A stretch of 64,000 nt of DNA, from positions 1 to 64,000 of the forward strand of contig JBBSGR010000010.1 of assembly GCA_038253945.1 (NCBI GenBank), written 5' to 3'. This document shows, piece after piece, positions 54,800 through 62,626 of the stretch. The position numbers and the translations under genes are program-made. The notes under the pieces are model-generated. The model worked only from the letters and a program-made list of their open reading frames with translations. It made no database searches and had not been told where the DNA came from. The first letter of the stretch is position 1. Each line of letters starts with the position of its first letter. Origin of the DNA: JBBRYW01 sp038253945. GTDB taxonomy: Bacteria > Actinomycetota > Thermoleophilia > Gaiellales > Gaiellaceae.

Positions 54800-55413
54800 C
54801 GCAGCGCATCGTCGGGCTCACGGGGGCCACGCTCGAGCGAGCTCCCTCCGTCTGCCACGCATGTGCCTGGTGGCAGTCCCGCTCCGGTCGCACGGCCGAC
54901 AAGCAGCGCTGGATCGAGAGGGCCGAGGACGGCTGGGGCGCCTGGGGTGCCGTCTACCGCGACGACGACGGCCGCGTGCTGGGCTCGATGCAGTACGGGC
55001 CGGCGGCGCTGTTTCCGCGCGCCGCGGAGCTCCCAGCGGGGCCGCCCTCCGACGACGCGGCGCTCGTAACATGCGCATACCTCGTCGACCGGTCCAGCCC
55101 GTGGGTGCTCCAGTCGCTCTTCCTCACCGCTATCGGCGATGCGAAAGACCGGGGTGCGAAGGCGCTCGAGACGTTCGCGTTCCGCTACGGGGAGGGCGAG
55201 TCGGCGTACGCGCGGTTCGAGGTACACAAGACGATCTTCCCGTGCGACTTCCTCGCCGACTTCGGCTTTCGGACGATGCGCTCCGCGGGGCGGGTGGAGC
55301 TGGCGCGGCTCGATCTCGGTGGCTTGCAGCCGGTGGCCGAGGGCAAGCGCGAGCGGGTGCTCCGCGTCGTCAAGGAAGCCCTTGTGCCGGCCCCGGTGCC
55401 GCAGCGGCCGTAG
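54763..55413 (+). CDS. GNAT-like acetyltransferase family protein
   Basis: A 216-residue protein starting at ATG 54763 behind GGAGGAGG (54751-54758) inside the previous gene. VCHACAWWQSR near the N-terminus, WGAVYRDDDGRVLGSMQYG and LVTCAYLVDR followed by LQSLFLTAIGDAKDRGAKALETFAF follow the strand order of the GNAT fold, and DFLADFGFRTMR resembles its C-terminus. Proteins of this type are common in actinobacteria but the acceptor is unknown. It is the first of three closely spaced small genes. Confidence 0.75.
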   Translation: MEAHAPAPSQAVTQRIVGLTGATLERAPSVCHACAWWQSRSGRTADKQRWIERAEDGWGAWGAVYRDDDGRVLGSMQYGPAALFPRAAELPAGPPSDDAALVTCAYLVDRSSPWVLQSLFLTAIGDAKDRGAKALETFAFRYGEGESAYARFEVHKTIFPCDFLADFGFRTMRSAGRVELARLDLGGLQPVAEGKRERVLRVVKEALVPAPVPQRP

Positions 55414-55462
55414 TCTCGCGGGTCATCTTGCGGGCGTCTCGTTCGAGCTTCATGCTCCGGCC

Positions 55463-55567
55463 GTGAGCGAGCAGAACGATGGTGTACCGCTGAGTCCGGA
55501 GGACGTCAACGCGATCATGTTGATGCTGATGAAGCTGGACGCTACGCTGGAGCGGATCGAGCGCTAG
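55463..55567 (+). CDS. 34-residue conserved-looking small protein
   Basis: GTG 55463 to TAG 55567. The peptide has PLSPEDVNAIMLMLMKLDATLERI, an amphipathic helix that resembles short SAEDFNAIMLMLM-type proteins seen in other actinobacteria. No function known. Upstream bases lack a strong ribosome binding site. It lies 12 bases before another small ORF on the same strand. Confidence 0.55.
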   Translation: MSEQNDGVPLSPEDVNAIMLMLMKLDATLERIER

Positions 55568-55579
55568 AGGACGAGGAAG

Positions 55580-55714
55580 ATGGCGAAGAAGAACCTGAGC
55601 CCTGAGCAGCGGGCGGAGCTGCGAGCAACGCTCACGGAGGCTCGCCGGGAGCTCCGTGAACTGATCGACCTTCTTGAGTTGCGGCTCGCCGAAGGGAAGC
55701 GTGAGATCTCGTGA
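55580..55714 (+). CDS. 44-residue small helical protein
   Basis: ATG 55580 to TGA 55714 with an ACGAGGA tract just before the start. The sequence is highly charged (KKNLSPEQRAELRATL, then RRELRELIDLLELRLAEGKRE), with a clear coiled-coil heptad pattern. No family recognised. Together with the previous ORF it forms a tiny co-directional pair ending before convergent asd. Confidence 0.55.
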   Translation: MAKKNLSPEQRAELRATLTEARRELRELIDLLELRLAEGKREIS

Positions 55715-55786
55715 CAGGGCTGTGACTGAGCGGCGAGCCAGCGCGACTTTGGGCGGCGGGGCGGACCGGCGAGCAAAAGCTGAGGG

Positions 55787-56737
55787 TCAGGCGGCGAGCG
55801 CGTGCCGCGCGAGGACGCGCTCCGCGATCTGTAATGCGTTCAGCGCCGCGCCCTTGCGCAGGTTGTCGCACACGACGAAGAAAGCGAGCCCACGGGGCTC
55901 GGTCGTGTCCCGCCGGATTCGACCGACGAGCACCTCGTCGCGGCCGACCGCGTCCCGCGGCGTCGGGTAGGGCTCGATCACGCGCACGCTCGGCGCCGCC
56001 GCAAGCACGTCTCGAGCCCGCTCCGGCGAGAGCGGCTCTACCGTCTCGACCCAAACCGCCTGCGCATGGCCGACGAGGACCGGCACGCGCACGCACGTTG
56101 CCTGCAGCGGCAGGGCTGGCAACTCGAGAATCTTGCGTGTCTCGGCTCGCAGCTTCGACTCCTCGTCGGACTCGTCCCCCTCGAAGTCCCAGTCCATTGT
56201 CACGTTGCCCTCGGCCGGCGCGAGCGCCCGCAACCTCTCCATGGACTGCAGGCCCGCGCCGGACGCGGACTGGTATGTCGCGAGCCGCACACGATCGAGG
56301 CCCGCCGCGTCGTGCAGAGGCTTGAGCACACAGACCAGCTGAATTGTGGAGCAGTTCGGATTCGCAATGATCCCTTCGTGCTCGAGTGCGCGGCCGCCGT
56401 TCACCTCCGGCACAACGAGAGGAATGCCGTCGACCAGGCGATAGGCAGACGATTTGTCGACCGCCACGGCCCCGCCCTGAACCGCGTGCGGGACGAGCTC
56501 GCGGCTGGCGGACGTGCCGACCGAGAACAGGCAGACGTCGAGGTCACCGGCGGAGAGTGCCTCAGGAGTCGCTTCCTCGACGAGTAGCTCCCGGTCGCCA
56601 TAGGGGAGCCGCTTGCCGGCCGATCGCGCCGAGGCGAAGAGCCGCACCCGCGAGTAGCCGCGCTCGGCGAGTAGCTCGAGCGTCACCGTACCGACCGCGC
56701 CGGTCGCCCCGACGACTCCGAGTCTCGGCTCAGCCAT
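55787..56737 (-). CDS. asd: Aspartate-semialdehyde dehydrogenase
   Basis: A 316-residue enzyme making aspartate semialdehyde for lysine, threonine and methionine synthesis. LGVVGATGAVGTVTLELL binds NADP, the catalytic Cys is in IIANPNCSTIQLV, and VRVPVLVGHAQAVWVE holds the catalytic His. ATG at 56737 gives the canonical AEPRLGVVG; a further ATG at 56752 is five codons upstream. Its start lies inside the end of lysC, so the two steps are co-translated. Confidence 0.94.
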   Translation of the reverse strand: MAEPRLGVVGATGAVGTVTLELLAERGYSRVRLFASARSAGKRLPYGDRELLVEEATPEALSAGDLDVCLFSVGTSASRELVPHAVQGGAVAVDKSSAYRLVDGIPLVVPEVNGGRALEHEGIIANPNCSTIQLVCVLKPLHDAAGLDRVRLATYQSASGAGLQSMERLRALAPAEGNVTMDWDFEGDESDEESKLRAETRKILELPALPLQATCVRVPVLVGHAQAVWVETVEPLSPERARDVLAAAPSVRVIEPYPTPRDAVGRDEVLVGRIRRDTTEPRGLAFFVVCDNLRKGAALNALQIAERVLARHALAA

Positions 56738-57983
56738 GCTGGCGCTCGGCACTCTCGAGCGAGAGGTCGAATGCGTCGTGCAACGTCGTCACCGTTCGCT
56801 CGACATCGGCCTGGGGGACGTAGAACGAGATCTTGATCGGCGACGTCGAGACGAACTGCGGCTGGACCTCTAGATCGCGCAGGGCCGCGAAGGTCCGCGC
56901 GGCCACACCGGGATGGCTCTTCATACCTGCCCCGATGATGCTCACCTTGCCGAGATCCGAGCTCTCGTTCCACCGCGCGCCGAGTCGATCGAGCGCGGCG
57001 GCCGCCTCGCGGCGGTCGTCGAAGGGAGCGGAGAAGACGATCTCATCACCGATCTGGATGATCGTGTCGACATTCACCGCGGCAGCGGCGAGCGAGTCGA
57101 AGAGCTCCGCCGGCCCGACCCCGCGCACGCGGTAGACGGCCTCCTCGAGCGTGTGGGTGACTCCCGAGATCATCGCCTTCTCGAGCATTCGCTCATCCTC
57201 CTCGCTGACCCACGTGCCGTCCTCGCCGGTGAACGTCGAGCGCACGTGCAGCCTCACGCCGTGGTTGCGGGCGAACTCGACCGAGCGTAGCTGCAACACT
57301 TTGGCGCCGGATGCCGCCATCTCGAGCATCTCCTCGTAGGTGACCGCATGGAGCTTGCGGGCGGACGGAACAACGCGCGGGTCGGCCGTGTAGACGCCTT
57401 CGACATCGGTGTAGATCTCACAAGCGTCCGCCCCGAGCGCGGCGGCCAGGGCGACGGCCGTCGTGTCCGAGCCGCCGCGACCGAGGGTCGTGATGTCGAG
57501 CTGGGTCGAGACACCCTGGAAGCCGGCGACCAGGACGATCTCGCCTCCGTCGAGCGCCTCGTGGATGCGGCGCGCCCGGACCTCCACGATCTTCGCTTTG
57601 CCGTGCACCGTGTCGGTCACGATCCCCGCCTGTGATCCGGTCAGCGAGATCGCCTGGTGACCGAGGTCGTTGATCGCCATGGCCGCGAGCGCGCAGGAGA
57701 TACGCTCGCCGACGGACACGAGCATGTCGAGCTCGCGGGGGTTGGGCCGCTCGGAGATCTGGCGGGCGAGCTCGTGCAGGTGATCGGTTGTGTCGCCCAT
57801 GGCGGAGAGCACCGCCACGACGCGGTTACCGGCCTCGCGCGCCTCGACAAGCCGGCGGGCGACCCCTTTGAGACGGTCGGTGTCCGCAACCGACGTGCCG
57901 CCGAACTTCATCACGACCGTGCCGACATGCGCCCTCGCATCGCCGGCGACGGCTGGGACGGCCTCGTACTCGGTCGTCGCCAT
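56730..57983 (-). CDS. lysC: Aspartate kinase
   Basis: A 417-residue aspartokinase. VMKFGGTSVADTDRLKGVA is the signature; LGRGGSDTTAVALA and YTDVEGVYTADPR form the catalytic and nucleotide-binding region; the C-terminal third has two ACT domains (ISGVTHTLEEAVYRV, then KVSIIGAGMKSHPGVAA) for feedback control by lysine/threonine. ATG at 57983, 30 bases after recR's stop. Family enzymes of this type often carry an internal start for a regulatory beta subunit; not evident here. Confidence 0.95.
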   Translation of the reverse strand: MATTEYEAVPAVAGDARAHVGTVVMKFGGTSVADTDRLKGVARRLVEAREAGNRVVAVLSAMGDTTDHLHELARQISERPNPRELDMLVSVGERISCALAAMAINDLGHQAISLTGSQAGIVTDTVHGKAKIVEVRARRIHEALDGGEIVLVAGFQGVSTQLDITTLGRGGSDTTAVALAAALGADACEIYTDVEGVYTADPRVVPSARKLHAVTYEEMLEMAASGAKVLQLRSVEFARNHGVRLHVRSTFTGEDGTWVSEEDERMLEKAMISGVTHTLEEAVYRVRGVGPAELFDSLAAAAVNVDTIIQIGDEIVFSAPFDDRREAAAALDRLGARWNESSDLGKVSIIGAGMKSHPGVAARTFAALRDLEVQPQFVSTSPIKISFYVPQADVERTVTTLHDAFDLSLESAERQHG

Positions 57984-58013
57984 GGCGACAGTGTAGGAGC
58001 CGTCGCGGCGGTT

Positions 58014-58604
58014 CTACATCTCGCGGCGGCCGGTGAGCGCGCGGCCGAGCGTCACCTCGTCGGCGTACTCGAGATCGCCGCCGACGGGGAGCCCGCTTGC
58101 GAGTCGCGTCACCCGCACGCGGCCGCGCAGACGGTCTGCGAGAAACGCGGCTGTCGCCTCGCCCGTCATGTTCGGGTTCGTGGCGAGAACGACCTCCTCG
58201 ACCCCGTTTCGATCGACCCGCCGGAGCAGCTCGTCGATCCGGAGATGCTGCGGCTCGACCCCGTCGAGCGGGGAGAGCGCGCCTCCGAGCACGTGGTACA
58301 GGCCGCGGAACTCGTGTGTCCGCTCGAGCGAGATCAGGTCGACCGGCTGCTCGACCACGCAGACGACCGAGTGATCGCGGCGGGCGTCGCGGCAGATCTC
58401 GCACAGGTCCTCCTCGGTGAGGTTGCCGCACTCGTGACAGAAGCGGATGCGCTCCTTCACCTCCTGGATCGCGGCGCCGAGTGCTCCCGCCTCTTCCTTC
58501 GACACGGAGAGGAGGTGGAAGGCAAGACGCTGCGCCGTGCGAGTGCCGATCCCGGGCAGGCGTGTGAGCTGCGCGACCAGGTTCTCGACGGTTGGAGAGA
58601 ACAC
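58014..58604 (-). CDS. recR: Recombination mediator RecR
   Basis: A 196-residue DNA repair protein. N-terminal HhH LTRLPGIGTRTAQRLAFHLL, four-Cys zinc finger (FCHECGN and CEICRD), Toprim domain starting SVVCVVEQPVDLISLE and the Walker-B-like C-terminus VTRLASGLPVGGDLEYADE. GTG at 58604. Third in the conserved dnaX-ybaB-recR order on the minus strand. Confidence 0.96.
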   Translation of the reverse strand: MFSPTVENLVAQLTRLPGIGTRTAQRLAFHLLSVSKEEAGALGAAIQEVKERIRFCHECGNLTEEDLCEICRDARRDHSVVCVVEQPVDLISLERTHEFRGLYHVLGGALSPLDGVEPQHLRIDELLRRVDRNGVEEVVLATNPNMTGEATAAFLADRLRGRVRVTRLASGLPVGGDLEYADEVTLGRALTGRREM

Positions 58605-58753
58605 GTCGTGCAGGGTAGCCAGGCTCGCCGGAAGTCACGCTTTCGCCACGGTCCCGTCACCCACGCGTGCGGATTTCTCCGTTACGCTGAAAGCGGGAGG
58701 AGGCTCGGGGTGGCCCCCAGGTTTTTCGCGGCGGGCGGTTGTGCGGGAGCCGG

Positions 58754-59077
58754 CTAGAAGCCGGGCAAGCCGAGCCCGCCGAGCTGTCCGCCCAGCGCGC
58801 CACCGAGGCGCGACTCGACGAGGCCCTGCGCGGAGCGGAGCGCCTCGTTCACCGCCGCGAGCACCATGTCGGCAAGCAGCTCCGGGTCGTCGGGGTCGAT
58901 CGCCCTGGGATCGATCTTGATCTCAGTGATCTCCAGTGCGCCACTCGCCTTCACCGTGACCATTCCGCCGCCGGCCGAGGCGTCCACGGTCTCGGCCGCA
59001 AGCTCCTTCTGAGCCTTTGCCATCTGCTCCTGCATCTGCTGAACCTGCTGCATCATCTTGTTCATGTCCATCGCCAC
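58754..59077 (-). CDS. YbaB/EbfC nucleoid-associated protein
   Basis: A 107-residue DNA-binding protein: N-terminal coiled coil MNKMMQQVQQMQEQMAKAQ, central GGGMVTVKASGALEITEIKID strand region and C-terminal helix, with a Gly-rich tail. GTG at 59077 and ATG at 59071 are both possible. Usual position between dnaX and recR. A 149-base gap to recR holds nothing recognisable. Confidence 0.93.
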   Translation of the reverse strand: MAMDMNKMMQQVQQMQEQMAKAQKELAAETVDASAGGGMVTVKASGALEITEIKIDPRAIDPDDPELLADMVLAAVNEALRSAQGLVESRLGGALGGQLGGLGLPGF

Positions 59078-59142
59078 GGCGGCAAGCGTACAGGGATCGT
59101 CCTCGCCCCGCGCCGGGCTTCGAGACGACGGCCGGGCCGCAG

Positions 59143-60732
59143 CTACTCGTCGATTTCGCGCGCGTCGAAGGTCTGCTTGACGAGCTCCACGAGATCCTGC
59201 TCACCGACCGGCTCGTCTTCGTCGCCGGTCTCGTCACCGCCTTCGCTGACGACGAACTCGAGCCGCAGGCGGCGGCCCGTTACCTGGTAGAGCGTGTCAG
59301 CGAGAAGGGTCGTGTTCCTCGGCTCCTCGGCCAGGCCGCGGTGGAATGCCGCCGACGCCGGGAACTCGAGCGTCAACGATTCTTCGTCGAGCTCGGTCGG
59401 CCGGGCCTCCCGGAAGACCGACGCAGCGGGGATCGACTTCTCCTCGAGCGCGGGCACCACGCTCCTGTGCCAGGCGTCTGAGAGCTGCTCGAGCGCCAGG
59501 GGGCGCGGCTCCACCGGCAAGTTGCCCGGCGTATCCTCCTCCGGCTGCCGCGACGTCCCGAGTGCCGGAGACGGCCTCGCCTCGACTCGGGCGGCACGAC
59601 CGTGCTCCAGCTGCTCGAGGCGGTAGGCGATCGACTCGAGAGACAGATCCGCCGACGGTCGCGTGACCTTGACCAGCGCGAGCTCCAGCGGAAGGCGTGG
59701 ATCTGCACCCTGCCGCATGTCCTCGACCGCGACTGCGAGCAGATCGCAGAGCCGCAGAACCGTCGCTTCGCCGAGTTGATTCGCCTGCTCGCGTAGGCGC
59801 TCGGCTGCTTCTTCCGTCAGCGGCAGCGTCGCCGGCACCTCGCCGATGTTCTGGACGAGGAGAAGGTGCCGCAGGTGCTCGAGCAGATCGGTCACGAGCC
59901 GGCCGAGATCCTGCCCCTGCTCGGAGAGCTCCTCGATGAAGCGAAGCGCTCCGGCCGCATCGCCGTCGATCACGAGGTCGGTCATCCGGAAGAGCGACTC
60001 CTCCTCGACGACGCCGAGTAGCTGCAGAACCGTCTGGACGCTGATCGCCCCCTCGCTCGCCGAGCTCAACTGGTCGAGAGTCGAGACCGCATCGCGGAAC
60101 GACCCGCGCGCGCCTCGGGCGACCAGGGCGAGCGCGGAGTCGGGCACGTCGATCCCCTCGCCGTCAGCGATCCGGCGGAGCAGCCGGACGAGCTCGGGCA
60201 GGCGGGGCCGCCCGAAGACGAACGTCTGGCAGCGGGAGCGGACGGTTCCGAGCATCTTCCCCAGATCGGTCGTGCAGAAGACGAAGACGAGGTGGGGCGG
60301 AGGCTCCTCGATCAGCTTGAGCAGCGCGTTGAACGCGGCGTCCGTGAGCTGGTGCGCCTCGTCCAGGATATAGACCTTGTACCGCCCCTCGGCCGGCTGC
60401 AGGACGACCCGGTCGCGGATCTCGCGGATGTCGTCGATCCCCCGCTGCGAGGCTGCATCCATCTCGATCACGTCGAGCGACGTGCCGCCGGCGATCGCCT
60501 GGCAGGCGTGGCAGACCTTGTCGGGTGTCGGCGTCGGGCCTTGCACGCAGTTCAGCGCCTTCGCGAGGATGCGCGCGAGTGACGTCTTGCCGGTTCCGCG
60601 CGGGCCGGCGAAGAGGTAGGCCTGACGCACCTGGTCGGCGGCGATCGCGTTCTTGAGCGTGCGGACGATGGGCTCTTGACCAACGACCTCGTCGAAGTCC
60701 TGCGGGCGGTACTTCCGGTAGAGCGCAGTCAT
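59143..60732 (-). CDS. dnaX: DNA polymerase III subunit gamma/tau
   Basis: Clamp-loader ATPase of 529 residues. ALYRKYRPQDFDEVVGQE, Walker A AGPRGTGKTSLA, zinc module with CVQGP, CHACQAI, Walker B VYILDEAHQL, SRC motif RSRCQTFVF and arginine finger region are intact. The tau-type C-terminal tail continues beyond residue 370 with low-complexity Glu/Arg segments. ATG at 60732 is one base from a perfect inverted repeat that could fold over the start. No gamma frameshift signal was noticed. Confidence 0.95.
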   Translation of the reverse strand: MTALYRKYRPQDFDEVVGQEPIVRTLKNAIAADQVRQAYLFAGPRGTGKTSLARILAKALNCVQGPTPTPDKVCHACQAIAGGTSLDVIEMDAASQRGIDDIREIRDRVVLQPAEGRYKVYILDEAHQLTDAAFNALLKLIEEPPPHLVFVFCTTDLGKMLGTVRSRCQTFVFGRPRLPELVRLLRRIADGEGIDVPDSALALVARGARGSFRDAVSTLDQLSSASEGAISVQTVLQLLGVVEEESLFRMTDLVIDGDAAGALRFIEELSEQGQDLGRLVTDLLEHLRHLLLVQNIGEVPATLPLTEEAAERLREQANQLGEATVLRLCDLLAVAVEDMRQGADPRLPLELALVKVTRPSADLSLESIAYRLEQLEHGRAARVEARPSPALGTSRQPEEDTPGNLPVEPRPLALEQLSDAWHRSVVPALEEKSIPAASVFREARPTELDEESLTLEFPASAAFHRGLAEEPRNTTLLADTLYQVTGRRLRLEFVVSEGGDETGDEDEPVGEQDLVELVKQTFDAREIDE

Positions 60733-60733
60733 G

Positions 60734-60762
60734 CCATCTTTCGCCGTTCCGTCGAAAGATGG
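60734..60762. promoter_or_regulatory. Perfect inverted repeat at the dnaX start
   Basis: CCATCTTTCG (60734-60743) and CGAAAGATGG (60753-60762) form a 10-bp stem with a 9-base loop, one base before the dnaX ATG. As RNA it would sit where a ribosome binding site should be; as DNA it is a palindromic operator candidate between dnaX and the divergent nuclease gene. Which of these applies is not shown by the sequence. Confidence 0.6.
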
Positions 60763-60831
60763 TTAGGAAAGTGGAACCGGCTCCACATCGCTCCCGATCC
60801 TGCCATACGCTCGCGCTGGCTGCGCGAGTTC

Positions 60832-61455
60832 ATGTGTCAAATCGTCGCCGATGTCTTCGAAAGACCCTCTGGGGTCGTGGAAGCACTGCTCGCCTTGGGA
60901 GCCGACGTAGAGGTTCATTCCCTTCCGGCCGGTGATTACCGGCTTGGATGGGGCGCGCTCGTCGAGCGCAAGACTGTGGTCGATCTTCATCTCTCCCTTG
61001 AACGCGGCCGGCTGTGGCATCAAATTGGGAAGCTTCGAGCCGCGTCTCGCTTGCCGTACCTCCTGCTCGAGGGGCGTAGCCTCGATGCGGGCTCCATCGG
61101 CGCCGCGGCGATCCGAGGCGCCTGCCTGGCGGTCGCAGGGCAGGGCGTCAACCTGCTCTGGAGCCGCGACGCCCAGGACTCGGCGCTCTGGTTGCACTTG
61201 CTGGCCCAGCGAGCTGGCGGGTTGCGTCCGGGCCGCGATCGGCCTGCATACGCTCAGCGGCTCAAGCCCGCCCAGGATCAGGTCAGGGAAGCCATGCTGG
61301 CGGCTGTACCCGGGATCTCGGTCAACGGTGCCCGTGCGCTGTTGCGGCGATTCGGCAGCGTGCGCGCTGTGGCCGTCGCTGGGTTCGAAGCCTGGCTCGA
61401 AGTTCCCGGCATCGGTATCCGCCGTGCGGAGGCACTCCGCCGAGCGCTCTCCTAA
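60832..61455 (+). CDS. ERCC4/XPF-type nuclease with helix-hairpin-helix domain
   Basis: A 207-residue structure-specific nuclease like the core of archaeal XPF and Mus81. The nuclease fold starts IVADVFERPSGVVEALLALGA and has the catalytic VERKTVVDLHLS (ERKxxxD). The C-terminus has two HhH motifs, AAVPGISVNGARALLRRFGS and EVPGIGIRRAEALRR. ATG at 60832 starts three residues before the conserved strand; the upstream continuation to 60676 runs into dnaX and is not needed. Divergent from dnaX, suggesting a replication or repair role. Confidence 0.85.
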   Translation: MCQIVADVFERPSGVVEALLALGADVEVHSLPAGDYRLGWGALVERKTVVDLHLSLERGRLWHQIGKLRAASRLPYLLLEGRSLDAGSIGAAAIRGACLAVAGQGVNLLWSRDAQDSALWLHLLAQRAGGLRPGRDRPAYAQRLKPAQDQVREAMLAAVPGISVNGARALLRRFGSVRAVAVAGFEAWLEVPGIGIRRAEALRRALS

Positions 61456-61480
61456 CCACTCTCGCGACCCGCGAGAGTGG
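61456..61480. terminator. Strong hairpin after the XPF-type nuclease gene
   Basis: CCACTCTCGCG (61456-61466) and CGCGAGAGTGG (61470-61480) form a perfect 11-bp stem around ACC, starting right after the nuclease stop. It lies between converging transcription of the nuclease and the SRP RNA. There is no T-run on the plus strand. Confidence 0.7.
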
Positions 61481-61545
61481 CTTGCCCGGCCGCGCGCTCC
61501 GCCGTCGAAGCTGGTTCCCGGGAAGTGCCCGCGTCGCTTGCTCGG

Positions 61546-61640
61546 GTCAGGCAGGGCCGCGGCACCTGGGAGGGAACCCTTAGCGCTGCTTCCTTCCGGA
61601 CCTGACGCGGTTCGGATGCTCCCAGTGCGCGGAACCTGAC
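61546..61640 (-). ncRNA. ffs: Signal recognition particle RNA, small bacterial type
   Basis: On the minus strand GTCAGGTCCGGAAGGAAGCA is the universal SRP Alu-less core (Ffh-binding loop). The flanks pair as a long hairpin: GTCAGG at the 5' end with CCTGAC at the 3' end, and CACTGGGAG with CTCCCAGGTG. Length is about 95 nt. It lies upstream of dnaX-ybaB-recR, its usual neighbourhood, here separated from dnaX by the antiparallel nuclease gene. Confidence 0.93.
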
Positions 61641-61671
61641 CGTCAACGCTGCGCGCGTGGGCCCAGGCCCC

Positions 61672-61693
61672 GAAAAACCCGCCCCTCGGGCGG
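61672..61693 (-). terminator. Intrinsic terminator upstream of the SRP RNA
   Basis: On the minus strand CCGCCC-GAG-GGGCGG is followed by GTTTTTC (A-run at 61673-61677 on the plus strand), a standard intrinsic terminator. It would stop leftward transcription coming from the toxin-antitoxin genes before the SRP RNA promoter. A second possible hairpin, CCCGC-TAGA-GCGGG, lies just to its right. Confidence 0.75.
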
Positions 61694-61812
61694 CGTTCGG
61701 CCCCGCTAGAGCGGGTTACGGGTTCAGGGAACCGCTAGCTCCCCACCTAGCGCGACCGGGCGGATCGATGGTAGCGGAGCCGGCGTCCTGCGGTACCCTC
61801 CTCTCCGCCGGG

Positions 61813-61884
61813 GGGCGTGTAGCTCAGCGGGAGAGCGCCCGCTTCACACGCGGGAGGTCGCTGGTTCGATCCCAGCCACGCCCA
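61813..61884 (+). tRNA. tRNA-Val (CAC)
   Basis: GGGCGTG and CACGCCC form the acceptor stem with discriminator A. D-arm GCTCAGCGGGAGAGC, anticodon stem CCCGC/GCGGG with loop TTCACAC (anticodon CAC), and T-arm TCGCTGGTTCGATCCCAGC are standard. CCA is not encoded. Confidence 0.96.
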
Positions 61885-61930
61885 TCACCTGACATTGAGA
61901 AAACCGCCCGCGGTCCGCGGCCGACGCAAG

Positions 61931-62302
61931 TCACGCTTCGCAGGCGACGGCGACCTCGAGGGCTCTGCAGATCTCACGCATTCGCTCGTCGCTGAGCCGG
62001 CCGAGGCGCTCGACGAGCGTTCCGAGCGACACGCTCTCGACCGAGTCGAGGTTGACGGCCGAGAACCGCGGGACGGGATCCTCTGGCGGCTCGAGCACCA
62101 CCTCGCTGGGAATACGGCGGATGGTGGTCGTGCACGGTCCGATCAGCGTGCGTCGCAGCCGGGGGATCGCCGCATCTCGGGACAGCACGACCACCGGCCG
62201 GCGCCCGGTCTCGGCCAGCTCACACCACCAGACCTCCCCGCGCGCCGGAAGCGCGGTCAGGATGCCGCTGCGGCCGTGCGGAACGAGGCGAGGTCTCCCC
62301 AC
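61931..62302 (-). CDS. MazF/PemK-family endoribonuclease toxin
   Basis: A toxin of the CcdB/MazF fold: LPARGEVWWCELAETGRRPVVVLSR gives the conserved Arg-Gly-Glu-Val-Trp opening and RPVVVLS strand, followed by IGPCTTTIRRIPSEVVLE (Thr/Ser active site) and FSAVNLDSVESV. The annotated GTG at 62302 overlaps the antitoxin by 46 bases; a CTG at 62260 forming a CTGA seam with the antitoxin stop is an alternative that starts right at the toxin fold (109 residues). Likely cleaves mRNA when free of its antitoxin. Confidence 0.88.
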   Translation of the reverse strand: MGRPRLVPHGRSGILTALPARGEVWWCELAETGRRPVVVLSRDAAIPRLRRTLIGPCTTTIRRIPSEVVLEPPEDPVPRFSAVNLDSVESVSLGTLVERLGRLSDERMREICRALEVAVACEA

Positions 62303-62493
62303 TCGTCTTCCGCGTCGAGTGGGGCGCGGTCGTATGCGGCATAGGCGTCGTCGATCTCGGCCGTGCGATTGCGGGCCAGGAGCGCGCCGAGCGCCTCGTC
62401 GATGAGCGCGGAATCCGTCAGCTCCGAACGAGCTTGTCGCGCCCTGGTCAGCAGCTGCTCGTCGACCGTCGTGCTGACCCGCACACGTGCCAT
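62257..62493 (-). CDS. Ribbon-helix-helix antitoxin of the MazF-type toxin
   Basis: A 78-residue protein with an N-terminal RHH domain (ARVRVSTTVDEQLLTRARQAR then DSALIDEALGALL) that binds operator DNA, and an acidic C-terminus (YDRAPLDAEDEWGDLASF) fit to block the toxin. ATG at 62493, directly after a TATAAATATGG stretch, so the message may be leaderless. The larger frame running to 63498 is an accidental fusion with the decayed SIS gene. The pair is probably autoregulated. Confidence 0.85.
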   Translation of the reverse strand: MARVRVSTTVDEQLLTRARQARSELTDSALIDEALGALLARNRTAEIDDAYAAYDRAPLDAEDEWGDLASFRTAAAAS

Positions 62494-62500
62494 GCCATAT

Positions 62501-62523
62501 TTATACCACAGGTGTGCCACAGG
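62501..62523 (-). promoter_or_regulatory. Promoter/operator of the toxin-antitoxin pair
   Basis: Two copies of CCACAGG (62506-62512 and 62517-62523) lie 11 bp apart, one helical turn, next to a minus-strand TATAAAT at about 62498-62504 just before the antitoxin ATG. This is the usual layout for RHH antitoxin operators. The -35 box is not clear. Confidence 0.55.
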
Positions 62524-62626
62524 CTCGCCGTGGCTTGCGGCCGAGAGCGGGTCGCGGAGCTGGTCCGGGCGCGTGATCGGTTTTCCGGCGATCGTGGTTA
62601 TGGATGCGCCGCTGCTCCTTCGTGCG

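Noticed and set aside
60731..60766. A 12-codon plus-strand mini-ORF in the dnaX palindrome
   Set aside because: It arises from the palindrome itself and has no ribosome binding site.
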